A DNA stretch of 12,201 bases from JBCDCP01 sp039181495 (GCA_039181495.1 JBCDCP010000091.1:1-12201), one strand, 5' to 3'. Positions 1-7,893 are shown, numbered from the stretch's first letter. Numbers and translations are program-made. The notes: a model not told the origin generated them from the sequence alone.

Positions 1-636
1 AGCAGCCTCGAGGCAATCGGCATTGACCCGGCCCTGCACGACATCCGCTTTGTCGAGGATGACTGGGAGAGTCCGACACTGGGCGCCTGGGGATTAGGCT
101 GGGAGGTGTGGTGCGATGGCATGGAGGTCTCGCAGTTCACCTATTTCCAGCAGGTTTGCGGCGTCGATTGTGCCCCTGTCTCAGGCGAACTGACATACGG
201 GCTGGAGCGTCTGGCGATGTATGTTCAGAACGTCGACAACGTCTACGATCTGAACTTCAATGGCGGCGAGGGTGATACGCGCGTCAGCTACGGCGACGTT
301 TTTCTGCAGGCCGAGCAAGAATACTCCCGATACAATTTTGACTACGCCGATGCTGATGCCCTGGAGCGGCATTTCGAAGATGCAGTCGCCGCCTGTCACG
401 CTATCCTCCAGGCTGGTGAACCGAGCGCAGAAGACGATTTGCACGCCTGCGTGCTGCCGGCCTATGACCAGTGCATCAAGGCCAGCCACATTTTCAATCT
501 GCTCGACGCGCGCGGCGTCATTTCAGTGACTGCACGGCAGGATTACATTCTCCGGGTGCGTGAATTGGCCAAGGCCTGCGGTGCGGCGTTTCTCAGAACC
601 GATGCTGGCGGCGCGGGCTGGGAGAATGCCGCATGA
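1..636 (+). CDS. glyQ: Glycyl-tRNA synthetase alpha subunit, 5' end missing
   Basis: This is the catalytic alpha subunit of the alpha2-beta2 class II glycyl-tRNA synthetase, which charges tRNA-Gly in the cytoplasm. The reading frame is open from base 1, so the start lies outside the window. The visible 211 residues match the family closely: IGIDPALHDIRFVEDDWESP near the start, then GAWGLGWEVW, GMEVSQFTYFQQV and the class II stretch LTYGLERLAMYVQ. YGDVF, YNFDYAD, SHIFNLLDARGVISVTARQ and YILRVRELAKA follow. Family members are about 300 residues long, so roughly 90-100 N-terminal residues are absent. The stop overlaps the next start as ATGA, which implies translational coupling. Its partner glyS lies about 4.1 kb downstream with five genes between, whereas the two subunits are often adjacent in other bacteria. 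Confidence 0.97.
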   Translation, partial: SSLEAIGIDPALHDIRFVEDDWESPTLGAWGLGWEVWCDGMEVSQFTYFQQVCGVDCAPVSGELTYGLERLAMYVQNVDNVYDLNFNGGEGDTRVSYGDVFLQAEQEYSRYNFDYADADALERHFEDAVAACHAILQAGEPSAEDDLHACVLPAYDQCIKASHIFNLLDARGVISVTARQDYILRVRELAKACGAAFLRTDAGGAGWENAA

Positions 637-1031
637 AAATCTTGCAGTACTGCTTCGCCTTATGCGGCATGGCCTCGATGCTGTGCCTCCCTGCTGCAGC
701 CAACGAGATCCTGCCCTTCACGGGTGTCTATGGCGATGAAACCGGGTGCAGCCGCTATTTCGGTGCACCGACAATCGAAGGTGTCGCTGTCGATCGCGCC
801 GGCGTCGAAGGCAATGAATGGTTCTGCACCTGGCATGCGTCGAGCTTCCAGCGCCAGACACGCGACGATCAGTGGATCGAGGTCTTCCGCGTTGATGCAA
901 TCTGCTTCACCGAAGGAGACGGTCGCTTTGTTCAGGGCGAATTGATGCGCAACACCGATGGTTCGCGGCTGAGACTGTTACTGCCCGGCGTCTATTCCGA
1001 CGGCGCTTTCCCCGCCTGCCGCAAGCCCTAG
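633..1031 (+). CDS. Small secreted protein with four cysteines, unknown function
   Basis: I do not recognise a family. The 132-residue product starts with a typical Sec signal peptide: Lys2, a hydrophobic stretch from about residue 8 to 20, and a likely cut after LPAAA or LPAAAN near residue 23-24. The mature part is about 108 residues and has exactly four cysteines (39, 65, 91, 129). Their even spacing suggests two disulfides in a periplasmic domain. It also contains FTGVYGDETGC and DAICFTEGDGRF. The start is supported by the ATGA overlap with glyQ and by a GGGAGA ribosome binding site at 620-625, seven bases upstream. It is probably co-translated with glyQ. Nothing in the sequence links it to tRNA charging, so the coupling may only reflect shared expression. 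Confidence 0.82.
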   Translation: MKILQYCFALCGMASMLCLPAAANEILPFTGVYGDETGCSRYFGAPTIEGVAVDRAGVEGNEWFCTWHASSFQRQTRDDQWIEVFRVDAICFTEGDGRFVQGELMRNTDGSRLRLLLPGVYSDGAFPACRKP

Positions 1032-1069
1032 CTCCCAGGCTGAGCAGCAAGAACGAGCGGACGAAACGG

Positions 1070-1546
1070 ATGAAGTGGCTGGTGATTGGTGGCGCGGCGG
1101 TCGCTGCGTTTATGGCCGTATCGCTTTTCAGTTCGCCGAAATGGACCCGCGAGAGCCATCCTGATCTGGCATCCGCCATCGCTCTGCTGGAGAGTGGCGT
1201 CCTGCCTGCCGGTCTGCCGGCATCCAGCCGCAATATCGCGATCAGTTACAACCGCGACACTGGCGAAGCGTTCTTACGGTTTGAATTGCCTCGCTCAGCC
1301 ACATTTGATTTTCGCGCAGAGCTCATTCCAGTCGGTCGTGCCACAGCAGTTGCATTGGCCATGCGTCACCCTCAACAGCTGGACGACTGGGACGAGGTGA
1401 CGCTGTCGGCCCGGCTGCGTACCGGCGCAGTGCTGCCCCGCCGACCGCGTGACGGCTCGCGCTGGTACCTGATCGTGCGGGAAGATGGCCAAGTCTGGGG
1501 CTGGAACGCGCCTGATATTGCACCGTCTCCGGCAAATGGCGGCTGA
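1070..1546 (+). CDS. Small membrane-anchored protein, unknown function
   Basis: This 158-residue product has no family I can name. Residues 3-20 (WLVIGGAAVAAFMAVSLF) form one hydrophobic segment, either a membrane anchor or an uncleaved signal. No lipobox cysteine is present. The rest looks soluble and probably faces the periplasm, with a strand-rich part (SRNIAISYNRDTGEAFLRFE), then DDWDEVTLSARLRTGAVLPR and WYLIVREDGQVWGW. Its C-terminal tail is rich in Pro, Ala and Gly. The start has only a weak ribosome binding site (GAGCGG, 1055-1060). The gene is 38 bp after the four-cysteine protein and 92 bp before lemA on the same strand, so it is probably in the same transcript. Base composition and codon use look like the neighbours. 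Confidence 0.75.
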   Translation: MKWLVIGGAAVAAFMAVSLFSSPKWTRESHPDLASAIALLESGVLPAGLPASSRNIAISYNRDTGEAFLRFELPRSATFDFRAELIPVGRATAVALAMRHPQQLDDWDEVTLSARLRTGAVLPRRPRDGSRWYLIVREDGQVWGWNAPDIAPSPANGG

Positions 1547-1610
1547 CACACTAGCAGACATGGGGTTTTCAACTGCCGACATTAGCCTCTAGAAACGCAC
1601 AACAATAAAC

Positions 1611-1630
1611 GGCTGGTACAGCCAAGGGGG
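1611..1630 (+). promoter_or_regulatory. Hairpin abutting the lemA ribosome binding site
   Basis: GGCTG (1611-1615) and CAGCC (1619-1623) form a five-base inverted repeat with a GTA loop. The strong Shine-Dalgarno AAGGGGG (1624-1630) follows directly, eight bases before the lemA ATG. The Shine-Dalgarno decides the lemA start. The hairpin is short and could be chance. I see no convincing -35/-10 pair in the rest of the 92-bp gap (1547-1638). Confidence 0.4.
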
Positions 1631-1638
1631 AACGGCAG

Positions 1639-2199
1639 ATGTTCTGGACACTGATTGGCCTGGCGGTCGCGATCGCATTGTTTGTCATCGTGATCTTCAA
1701 CCGGCTGGTTGCCAAACGGCAGATGGCGCATGAAGGCTGGAGCGGGATCGAAGTTCAGCTCAAGCGGCGTGCCAACCTGATCCCCAATCTCCTTGAAAGC
1801 GTGAAAGGCTATATGGGCCATGAGCGCGACACGCTCGAAGCTGTGACAGCCATGCGCGCAAGAGCTGATGCTGTGCCAGAAGGCAATGTCGCTGAGCGAG
1901 CGGCAGCGGAAGGATTGTTCGGCCAAGCCCTTGGCCGACTGCTTGCGGTGGCCGAGAATTACCCTGAACTCAAGGCCAGCCAGAACTTCATCGATTTCCA
2001 GGATGCGCTTGAGGAAACCGAAAATCAGATCGAGATGGCACGCCGCTACTACAATGGCACCGTGCGCGAACTGAATACGCTGGTCGAGCAGTTCCCATCC
2101 AATCTGATTGCCTCCAGCTTCGGCTTCCGCCACGCCGACTACTTCGAGACCGAAGTCCCCGAAGACCGTGCGGTGCCGCAGGTTAGCTTTGACGGCTGA
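1639..2199 (+). CDS. lemA: LemA family membrane-anchored protein
   Basis: The 186-residue protein has the full LemA layout. An N-terminal transmembrane helix (about residues 3-20) leads into a long helical domain. Family hallmarks are WSGIEVQLKRRANLIPNLLE at 34-53, VKGYMGHERDTLE at 55-67, LLAVAENYPELKASQNF at 101-117, TENQIEMARRYYN at 127-139 and FPSNLIASSFGF at 152-163. Length is normal for the family. The biochemical role of LemA proteins is not established. They are envelope proteins often encoded beside large membrane proteins such as DUF2207 or TPM-domain proteins, as here. A strong AAGGGGG site eight bases upstream sets the start. The DUF2207 gene begins 29 bp after the stop, so the two are almost certainly co-expressed and probably act together. 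Confidence 0.93.
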   Translation: MFWTLIGLAVAIALFVIVIFNRLVAKRQMAHEGWSGIEVQLKRRANLIPNLLESVKGYMGHERDTLEAVTAMRARADAVPEGNVAERAAAEGLFGQALGRLLAVAENYPELKASQNFIDFQDALEETENQIEMARRYYNGTVRELNTLVEQFPSNLIASSFGFRHADYFETEVPEDRAVPQVSFDG

Positions 2200-2228
2200 G
2201 CATTGACCAGGGAGCCGAGCCACAGCTG

Positions 2229-4169
2229 ATGCGAAACCTGCTCCTGCCGCACGATCTCAGGCATTGCGCGAGGGCTCTGCTGGTTTGCCTGACACTTTGC
2301 GTCGTTGTGTTGCCGGCGTCGGCGCGGGAGGTCATCGAGTCCTTCGATATCGTCGTTGAGGTTCAATCCGACGGCGATCTTATCGTCACCGAGGCGATCA
2401 CCGTCCGCGCCGAAGGCATCGACATCCGCCGCGGCATCTATCGCGATTTCCCAACCCGGAGTGTTGACGAGCGTGGTCTGCGGCGGGAGGCCGGGTTCGA
2501 CCTGCTCACAGTCGAACGCAATGGCCGCCCTGAACCACATCATGTCAAACGCACCGGCAACGGCGTTCGGATCTATATCGGTGAAGAGGATGTCTTCATC
2601 CCACGCACCACGCATCGCTATACGATCCGCTACCGCACCTCCCGCCAGCTCCGCCAGTTCGAAGACTTCGATGAAGTCTACTGGAACATGACGGGCAATC
2701 AGTGGGTTTTCCCGATTATGCGCGTCAGCGCGCGTGTGGTTTTGCCCGAAGGCGCCACTGTCCTCCAGCAAGCCGGCTACACCGGCCGCTTTGGCGAAAC
2801 CGGAGATGACTACCGGACCCGCGCAGAATCGGCCCGCTCGATTGTTTTTGAGACAACGCGCCCGCTCGCACCGGGCGAGGGGCTGACCGTGGCTGTCGCC
2901 TTTCCAAAGGGTCTCGTTCCCGGGAATGCCCAATCCGGAACGTTGTTCGATACCATCTGGGCCAATGCCGGCATCGGCGCGCTTGGTGCAGGTTTTCTCG
3001 CGGTCTTTGGCATGCTGTTCAGCGCCTGGCGCCGCGTCGGGGTCGATCCCGCTCCACAACCGATCATTCCTCGCTTCTCGGCACCGCAGGGCCTCTCACC
3101 TGGTGCCGTAGCCTTCCTTTTCAACCAGGGTTTTCGCAAGGGTTCCGGCGGCCATCATGGATTTTCAGCAGCCATGACATCAATGGCGGTCAAAGGCCGC
3201 GTGGTGATCGACAAATCCGGCGATACGCTGTCGCTCGAATCCGCGTCAGCGCCGCTTCACGTCCTGTCCGAGGATGAGCGCGCCATCGATTCCGCACTGC
3301 TCTCGAGCGGCAGATTTGATTTCACCCGTTCGGCTGGCCCGACCTTGGTTACAGCGCTCAACTCCTTCTACGGCGCAATACGCAAGCCCATGGATGGAGT
3401 CTATTTCGATTCCAACCGCGGATACACGGTGCTTGGGGTCATGATGAGCGTTGCATGCCTGGTGGCGTTTGTGGTGATCGACAAGCCTGGTGAGGAAACA
3501 ATTCTGCGTGTCGCATTCACCGCAATCCCCTCGGTCGTTGCCGCCATACTGCTGTTCAAGGCGCATGAACTGTGGACTGGCCGCAAAGGTGCGTCACGAC
3601 CATGGTTCGCTCTGTTCCTCGTAGCGATTGCATTGATTCCACTCGGCATCGTCGGGCTCATCTTGGCAATCAGCCTGCACAGCCTGTTTTTCGTCATCCT
3701 GGTTTTGCTCATTGTCGCGCTGGTGGCGGTCAATGCGATCTTTGCCGATCTGATGCCGGTGTGGAGCGAGCAGGGCCGCAGGTTCTACGAGCAGATCCAG
3801 GGTTATCGGCTTTATCTATCAGTGGCGGAAGCCGAGCGGATGAAGATGGTCGATGCGCCGGACCTGTCAGTCAGCGTATTCGAGGAACATCTGCCGTATG
3901 CCATTGCCCTGGGCGTGGCCGACAAATGGAGTGAGGCGTTCGCCACGCATCTCACGCGCGCTGGTGAAGACGCAAGTTACACGCCCACCTTCTATCGCGG
4001 CCGCTACAGCGGGGCCGACAGCCTGACGCGCGATATCGCCTCCATGTCACGCACCATGGGATCGGCGATCTCGTCCTCGATGCCCGCACCCAAATCCAGC
4101 AGTTCCGGCTCGAGCGGCGGCGGATTTTCCGGCGGCGGCGGTGGTGGCGGAGGTGGCGGGGGCTGGTAG
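2229..4169 (+). CDS. DUF2207 family membrane protein with polyglycine C-terminus
   Basis: The 646-residue product has a signal peptide (hydrophobic 15-29, likely cut after ASA at 30-32). A periplasmic DUF2207-type beta domain follows at about 35-230, including ITVRAEGIDIRRGIYRDFPT, FIPRTTHRYTIRYRT and FDEVYWNMTGNQWVFPI. A first transmembrane helix lies at about 243-267, and a middle soluble domain at about 280-395 contains SPGAVAFLFNQGF. Four further helices lie at about 399-416, 428-444, 460-483 and 485-507. The C-terminal domain has the conserved-looking EQIQGYRLYLSVAEAERM and LPYAIALGVADKW. The end is a Ser-rich linker and an almost pure glycine tail closing with Trp646. The function of DUF2207 is unknown. 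The tail and the pairing with lemA are recurrent family traits. AGGGAG (2209-2214) is a rather distant ribosome binding site, 14 bases from the ATG, but the signal peptide supports this start. Confidence 0.9.
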   Translation: MRNLLLPHDLRHCARALLVCLTLCVVVLPASAREVIESFDIVVEVQSDGDLIVTEAITVRAEGIDIRRGIYRDFPTRSVDERGLRREAGFDLLTVERNGRPEPHHVKRTGNGVRIYIGEEDVFIPRTTHRYTIRYRTSRQLRQFEDFDEVYWNMTGNQWVFPIMRVSARVVLPEGATVLQQAGYTGRFGETGDDYRTRAESARSIVFETTRPLAPGEGLTVAVAFPKGLVPGNAQSGTLFDTIWANAGIGALGAGFLAVFGMLFSAWRRVGVDPAPQPIIPRFSAPQGLSPGAVAFLFNQGFRKGSGGHHGFSAAMTSMAVKGRVVIDKSGDTLSLESASAPLHVLSEDERAIDSALLSSGRFDFTRSAGPTLVTALNSFYGAIRKPMDGVYFDSNRGYTVLGVMMSVACLVAFVVIDKPGEETILRVAFTAIPSVVAAILLFKAHELWTGRKGASRPWFALFLVAIALIPLGIVGLILAISLHSLFFVILVLLIVALVAVNAIFADLMPVWSEQGRRFYEQIQGYRLYLSVAEAERMKMVDAPDLSVSVFEEHLPYAIALGVADKWSEAFATHLTRAGEDASYTPTFYRGRYSGADSLTRDIASMSRTMGSAISSSMPAPKSSSSGSSGGGFSGGGGGGGGGGGW

Positions 4170-4204
4170 ACTGGCCATGGGGGACTCTCAGGGAGGCCAA
4201 TGCG

Positions 4205-4591
4205 ATGGCCAAAGCCAAACTCGTTGAACAAGCCCCGGTCCTGCTGGCCAAGGACATGTCGGCAAGCCTTGATTACTGGCGCAACTGTCTTGGTTTCAAG
4301 GCAAACACCTATGGCGATCCGCCGGAGTTCGCCGTCATGAAACGTGACGCCTGCTTTATGATGCTGGCCAAAGCGCCGGACGACCACGAGATCGTCCCGC
4401 ACTGGAAAATCCGCGATAAGACGGTCAACGCCTATTTCTGGGTCGACGATGCCATGGCGCTCTATGAGGAATTCGTCGCCAGTGGTGCGAAGATCGACTA
4501 CACGCCCTATGAGCAGCCATACGGTGTGCTGGAGTTCGGCATTCAGGATCTCGACGGCCACGACATTGCCTTCGGTCAGGACCTGGACTGA
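4205..4591 (+). CDS. VOC-fold protein (glyoxalase/bleomycin resistance-like)
   Basis: This is a 128-residue single-domain vicinal oxygen chelate protein. Diagnostic parts are APVLLAKDMSASLDYWRNCL followed by GF (first strand and helix), FAVMKRDACFMMLAKA (second strand), NAYFWVDDAMALYEEFVASG (start of the second half-module) and YGVLEFGIQDLDGHDIAFGQ (the DPDGN-like closing motif). The first strand has no metal-binding His, and the closing strand has Ala where metalloenzymes carry Glu (IAF rather than IEF). It is therefore more likely a small-molecule binding protein than a metal-dependent glyoxalase. The substrate cannot be read from the sequence. AGGGAGG (4190-4196) eight bases upstream fixes this start over the out-of-frame ATG at 4200. 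It follows the DUF2207 gene by 35 bp and probably shares its transcript. Confidence 0.88.
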   Translation: MAKAKLVEQAPVLLAKDMSASLDYWRNCLGFKANTYGDPPEFAVMKRDACFMMLAKAPDDHEIVPHWKIRDKTVNAYFWVDDAMALYEEFVASGAKIDYTPYEQPYGVLEFGIQDLDGHDIAFGQDLD

Positions 4592-4674
4592 CGCAAGGGC
4601 AAGCCGTGATACCGGCGGAAATCATACCAGTGTGGGTGTTGGTCCATCAGAGCAGCGACGTGTCGTGACAACGC

Positions 4675-4700
4675 TTCGCTGGGTTGCTAAGCCCGGCGAA
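4675..4700 (+). promoter_or_regulatory. Hairpin in the VOC-glyS gap
   Basis: TTCGCTGGG (4675-4683) and CCCGGCGAA (4692-4700) pair over nine bases in RNA, with one U-G wobble and an eight-base loop. No T-run follows, so it is not a standard intrinsic terminator. It could be a processing site, a transcript end stabiliser for the upstream genes, or a glyS leader element. A smaller repeat (TGATG/CATCA, 4713-4725) sits just before the glyS start. The rest of the 139-bp gap (4592-4730) shows no clear promoter. Confidence 0.4.
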
Positions 4701-4730
4701 CAATCACCCCGCTGATGCGGCATCATTTCC

Positions 4731-6800
4731 ATGCCCGAACTTCTGCTCGAACTCTTCTGCGAGGAAATCCCCGCGCGCATGCAGGCCCGCGCCGCTGACG
4801 ATCTCAAGCGGCTCGTCACGGACGGCATGGTCGAGCGCGGACTGACCTATGAGGCGGCGCGGTCTTTTGCGACACCGCGGCGTCTGGCGCTGTCGCTCAC
4901 AGGTGTGCCGGTAGCAAGCCCGGATACGTTGAACGAGCGCAAGGGGCCACGGATTGATGCGCCTCAAAAGGCGATCGAGGGATTCCTGCGCGGCGCAGGG
5001 CTCGCTTCCATTGATGAAGCGGAGATCCAGACCGATCCAAAGAAGGGGCAATTCTACGTCGCCCGCATCAAGACAGCCGGCCGCGCGGCAACCGAGATCA
5101 TCGGTGAGGCGGTCCAGGACGCGGTGCATAAATTCCCCTGGCCCAAATCCATGCGCTGGGGCGCGGCGTCAAAGGCACCGGGCAGCCTGAGATGGGTACG
5201 GCCGATGCAACGGATCCTGTGCACGTTTGGCCCGGAAACCGAAGACCCCGAAATCGTCGCCATCGATGTTGACGGGATCGCCGCTTCGAATGTGACCGAA
5301 GGCCACCGCTTCATGGCCCCCGGTGAAATCACCGTGCGCCGGTTCGACGACTATGTGGCAAGCCTTGAAAAGGCGAAGGTCGTGCTCGATCCCGAGCGCC
5401 GCGCCGAGATCATCCACAACGACGCCAAGACGCTGGCCTTCGCGCAGGGTCTGGAACTGATCGAAGACGAGGCCCTTGTCAGGGAAGTCGCCGGGTTAGT
5501 CGAATGGCCAGTCGTGCTGATGGGATCGTTCGACGTAGCCTATCTCGACGTGCCCGCCGAAGTGGTGCGTGCGACGATCCGGGCGAACCAGAAATGCTTC
5601 GTGCTGAACGGGCCGGACGGCACGCTGACCAACCGCTTCATCATGGTCGCCAATATCGAGGCAAGTGACGGCGGCAAGGAGATCATCGCTGGCAACGAAA
5701 AGGTCATAGCGGCAAGATTGGCCGACGCGAAATTCTTCTGGGATACCGATCGCAAGACGAAGCTCGAAGACTACGCCGCCCAACTCGACGCTATCACCTT
5801 CCACGAGAAGCTCGGCACGCAAGGCGAGCGGGTGGCGCGCATCGCGGCGCTCGCCAAAGAGATCGCACCAGCGGTGGGCGCGGACCCCGAGAAAGCTGAG
5901 CAGGCGGCGAAACTGTGCAAGGCCGATCTCGTCACCGAGATGGTTGGCGAGTTCCCCGAACTGCAGGGTCTCATGGGTCGTTACTATGCGCTGGAAGAGG
6001 GTCTCGATCCCGAGATCGCTGCGGCGATTGAGGAGCACTACAAGCCGCAGGGGCCGTCCGACGTGGTACCCTTGGCGACAATCTCAATTGCCGTGGCGTT
6101 GGCCGACAAGCTCGACCAACTTGTCGGCTTCTGGTCGATTGATGAGAAGCCAACCGGCTCTAAGGACCCCTTTGCGTTGAGACGGGCTGCACTGGGCGTG
6201 ATCAGGATCATCGACGCTAATGAGATTCGTCTTCCCTTGGCCGATACTTGCAAGGCGGCCAGGCTCGCTGAACCGGCCGACCTCCTCGCCTTCTTCGCCG
6301 ACCGCCTGAAGGTGCAGCTCCGCGACGAGGGCGCGCGGCATGACCTGGTCGATGCGGTGTTTGCGCTGGAAGGTCAGGATGATCTCTTGATGATCACCCG
6401 CCGGGTCGAGGCGCTGGGCGCTTTTCTCGACACCGAAGACGGCGGCAATCTGCTCAGCGCCTACAACCGCGCCACCAACATCCTGCGCATCGAGGAGAAG
6501 AAAGACGGCGTCAGCTATCCCGCAACGCCCGACCCGAACGCCTTCCAGCAGGATCAGGAACAGGCGCTGCTCGACGCGCTGGAGACCGCGCGCGGCGAAG
6601 CCGAGATGGCGCTAGAGCGGGAAGACTTCTCCGCCGCCATGACCGCGCTGGCGCAACTCCGCAGCCCGGTCGATGCGTTCTTCGACGATGTTACGGTCAA
6701 TGCCGATGATCCATCGGTCCGCGAAAACAGGCTTCGTTTGCTCGCTGCCATCCGCGACACCATGGACCGTGTGGCGGTGTTCTCGAAGATCGAAGGATAA
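4731..6800 (+). CDS. glyS: Glycyl-tRNA synthetase beta subunit
   Basis: The complete 689-residue beta subunit binds and positions tRNA-Gly for the alpha subunit. Family landmarks in order are the N-terminal MPELLLELFCEEIPARM, FATPRRLAL, KFPWPKSMRWG, GHRFMAPGEI and REVAGLVEWPVVLMGSF. DVPAEVVRATIRANQKCFVL, the HD-like segment VGEFPELQGLMGRYYA (405-419), ALADKLDQLVGFW and GSKDPFALRRAALGVIRII (from 476) follow. The C-terminal anticodon-binding domain ends FSKIEG. Length is normal. The start is set by homology, because no clear Shine-Dalgarno precedes the ATG (ATCATTTCC just upstream). Its last 57 bases recur 1297 bp further on (8041-8097). It converges on a minus-strand barrel gene whose stop codon is only 13 bp away. 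Confidence 0.97.
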   Translation: MPELLLELFCEEIPARMQARAADDLKRLVTDGMVERGLTYEAARSFATPRRLALSLTGVPVASPDTLNERKGPRIDAPQKAIEGFLRGAGLASIDEAEIQTDPKKGQFYVARIKTAGRAATEIIGEAVQDAVHKFPWPKSMRWGAASKAPGSLRWVRPMQRILCTFGPETEDPEIVAIDVDGIAASNVTEGHRFMAPGEITVRRFDDYVASLEKAKVVLDPERRAEIIHNDAKTLAFAQGLELIEDEALVREVAGLVEWPVVLMGSFDVAYLDVPAEVVRATIRANQKCFVLNGPDGTLTNRFIMVANIEASDGGKEIIAGNEKVIAARLADAKFFWDTDRKTKLEDYAAQLDAITFHEKLGTQGERVARIAALAKEIAPAVGADPEKAEQAAKLCKADLVTEMVGEFPELQGLMGRYYALEEGLDPEIAAAIEEHYKPQGPSDVVPLATISIAVALADKLDQLVGFWSIDEKPTGSKDPFALRRAALGVIRIIDANEIRLPLADTCKAARLAEPADLLAFFADRLKVQLRDEGARHDLVDAVFALEGQDDLLMITRRVEALGAFLDTEDGGNLLSAYNRATNILRIEEKKDGVSYPATPDPNAFQQDQEQALLDALETARGEAEMALEREDFSAAMTALAQLRSPVDAFFDDVTVNADDPSVRENRLRLLAAIRDTMDRVAVFSKIEG
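6744..6800 (+). repeat. Direct repeat copy 1: intact 3' end of glyS
   Basis: These last 57 bases of glyS match 8041-8097 at 49 positions by manual comparison. The final 39 bases match at 36, including an unbroken 21-base identity starting at the ATG codon at 6762 (8059 in copy 2). The offset is a constant 1297 bp with no gap. The two copies bracket the first barrel gene. Confidence 0.85.
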
Positions 6801-6813
6801 CGGATAGGTCGGA

Positions 6814-7872
6814 TCAGAAGACGACGACGAGTTTGCTGCCTAGGGTGACCGAGAGAGAATCGGTCTGTTCCAGCCGCGCCGGTGTCAGCGGGGTGGTGTT
6901 GAATATCTCACCGGGCTGATATTGCGGATTTTCGACTTCGTACTCGTCATTGCGCCACTCAATCTCGCTGAACAGGCTGAAGAGAACATTCTCGCGGGGC
7001 CTGAATTTCAAGCCGGCACCGGCATTGACGACAAATGCGACGTCCGTTTCGGAGTCCGACAGTGAAGCAACACCAAATGGCCCATTCTCGTTGAACACCT
7101 GCTGTCCTGACAGTTCACCGCGCGAGAACAGGATGGCTGCAGAACCACCGCCGTAGAACTCGACACCCGGCGCGATCTCAAAGCTCTGCTTGGCAAAGAC
7201 ACGTGGTCCGATCGAGAAGGTGTCGACTTCCTCATTGATGGTCGTGTTGATGCCTGCAAGCTGATCGTTCTGGAACACTCCATCAATATCGAGCAGGCTG
7301 AACGAGGCGTACAGGCCATACCCGAATTTGCTGCTGCTGGCTTCGTCCTTCTGCCCAACGCCGATGAATGCACTATAGCGGTCGTAATCAAGGTCGACGG
7401 TGGTCGAGAAGCTGTTGCCGACATCAGCAATGATGCCGGTCAGGCCTGCCCTCGGAGCACCGTCAATGAAAGGAATGCCGAACGCGCCGGTGACCGCTGC
7501 CTGGTTTTCATTGAAATCGTCGTCGATCCAGCTTCCTTCGAAATCGAAAACGACAATGTTGCTGCGAAAAAGCTCGATGTCGACAGGCGCATAGACCGCC
7601 AACTCGGCTGCATAACCCCAACTACCGAAGTCGAAACGCCGGTCTGCTGTCGCTGCGACGATACCATTGCTGGCCGTATCGATTGCACGGCCAAAGCCGT
7701 TCTTCACGTCACGGTCAAAGTACCGGCCGCCAAACCCAAACTTGATGTAGGTTTGGCCGACATAGGTTTCGCCCTTGGTGTAGACCTCTTCTTTGCTGAA
7801 GTCATCACCGTCGGCGAGAGCCGGGAATGCGATCAGTGTGGCTGCAATTGAAATTGAAATGAAAAGGCGCAT
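6814..7872 (-). CDS. Outer-membrane beta-barrel protein, paralog 1
   Basis: The 352-residue product has a clean signal peptide (MRLFISISIAATLIAFPALA, cut before Asp21). The rest has alternating amphipathic strands rich in aromatic and Gly residues. It ends in Phe after LGSKLVVVF, the terminal beta-signal recognised by the BAM complex. These are hallmarks of an outer-membrane barrel. Notable stretches are FGFGGRYFDRDVKNGFGRAI near the start, IGPRVFAKQSFEIAPGVEFY, GGGSAAILFSRGEL and EIEWRNDEYEVENPQY. The same stretches recur in the neighbour at 8121-9230, so the two are paralogs. The GPRVFAK...GSAAILF region resembles the Legionella MOMP-like (Lpg1974) group, but that is tentative. Its ligand or role is unknown. 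Shine-Dalgarno support is weak. The gene is flanked by direct repeats of the glyS tail, and no terminator fits in the 13 bp that separate it from glyS. Confidence 0.85.
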   Translation of the reverse strand: MRLFISISIAATLIAFPALADGDDFSKEEVYTKGETYVGQTYIKFGFGGRYFDRDVKNGFGRAIDTASNGIVAATADRRFDFGSWGYAAELAVYAPVDIELFRSNIVVFDFEGSWIDDDFNENQAAVTGAFGIPFIDGAPRAGLTGIIADVGNSFSTTVDLDYDRYSAFIGVGQKDEASSSKFGYGLYASFSLLDIDGVFQNDQLAGINTTINEEVDTFSIGPRVFAKQSFEIAPGVEFYGGGSAAILFSRGELSGQQVFNENGPFGVASLSDSETDVAFVVNAGAGLKFRPRENVLFSLFSEIEWRNDEYEVENPQYQPGEIFNTTPLTPARLEQTDSLSVTLGSKLVVVF

Positions 7873-7893
7873 CGAAAAACGGTCGGCAAGGTA

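Noticed and set aside
2139..3059. Minus-strand open frame of 306 codons opposite the DUF2207 gene
   Set aside because: It lies opposite the well-supported signal peptide and DUF2207 domain. Long antisense frames are expected in GC-rich DNA, and no motif is seen.
4592..4730. T-box or other glycine-sensing riboswitch ahead of glyS
   Set aside because: No T-box sequence or tandem glycine-aptamer pattern is visible. Only a simple hairpin is present, and T-boxes are not typical of alphaproteobacteria.
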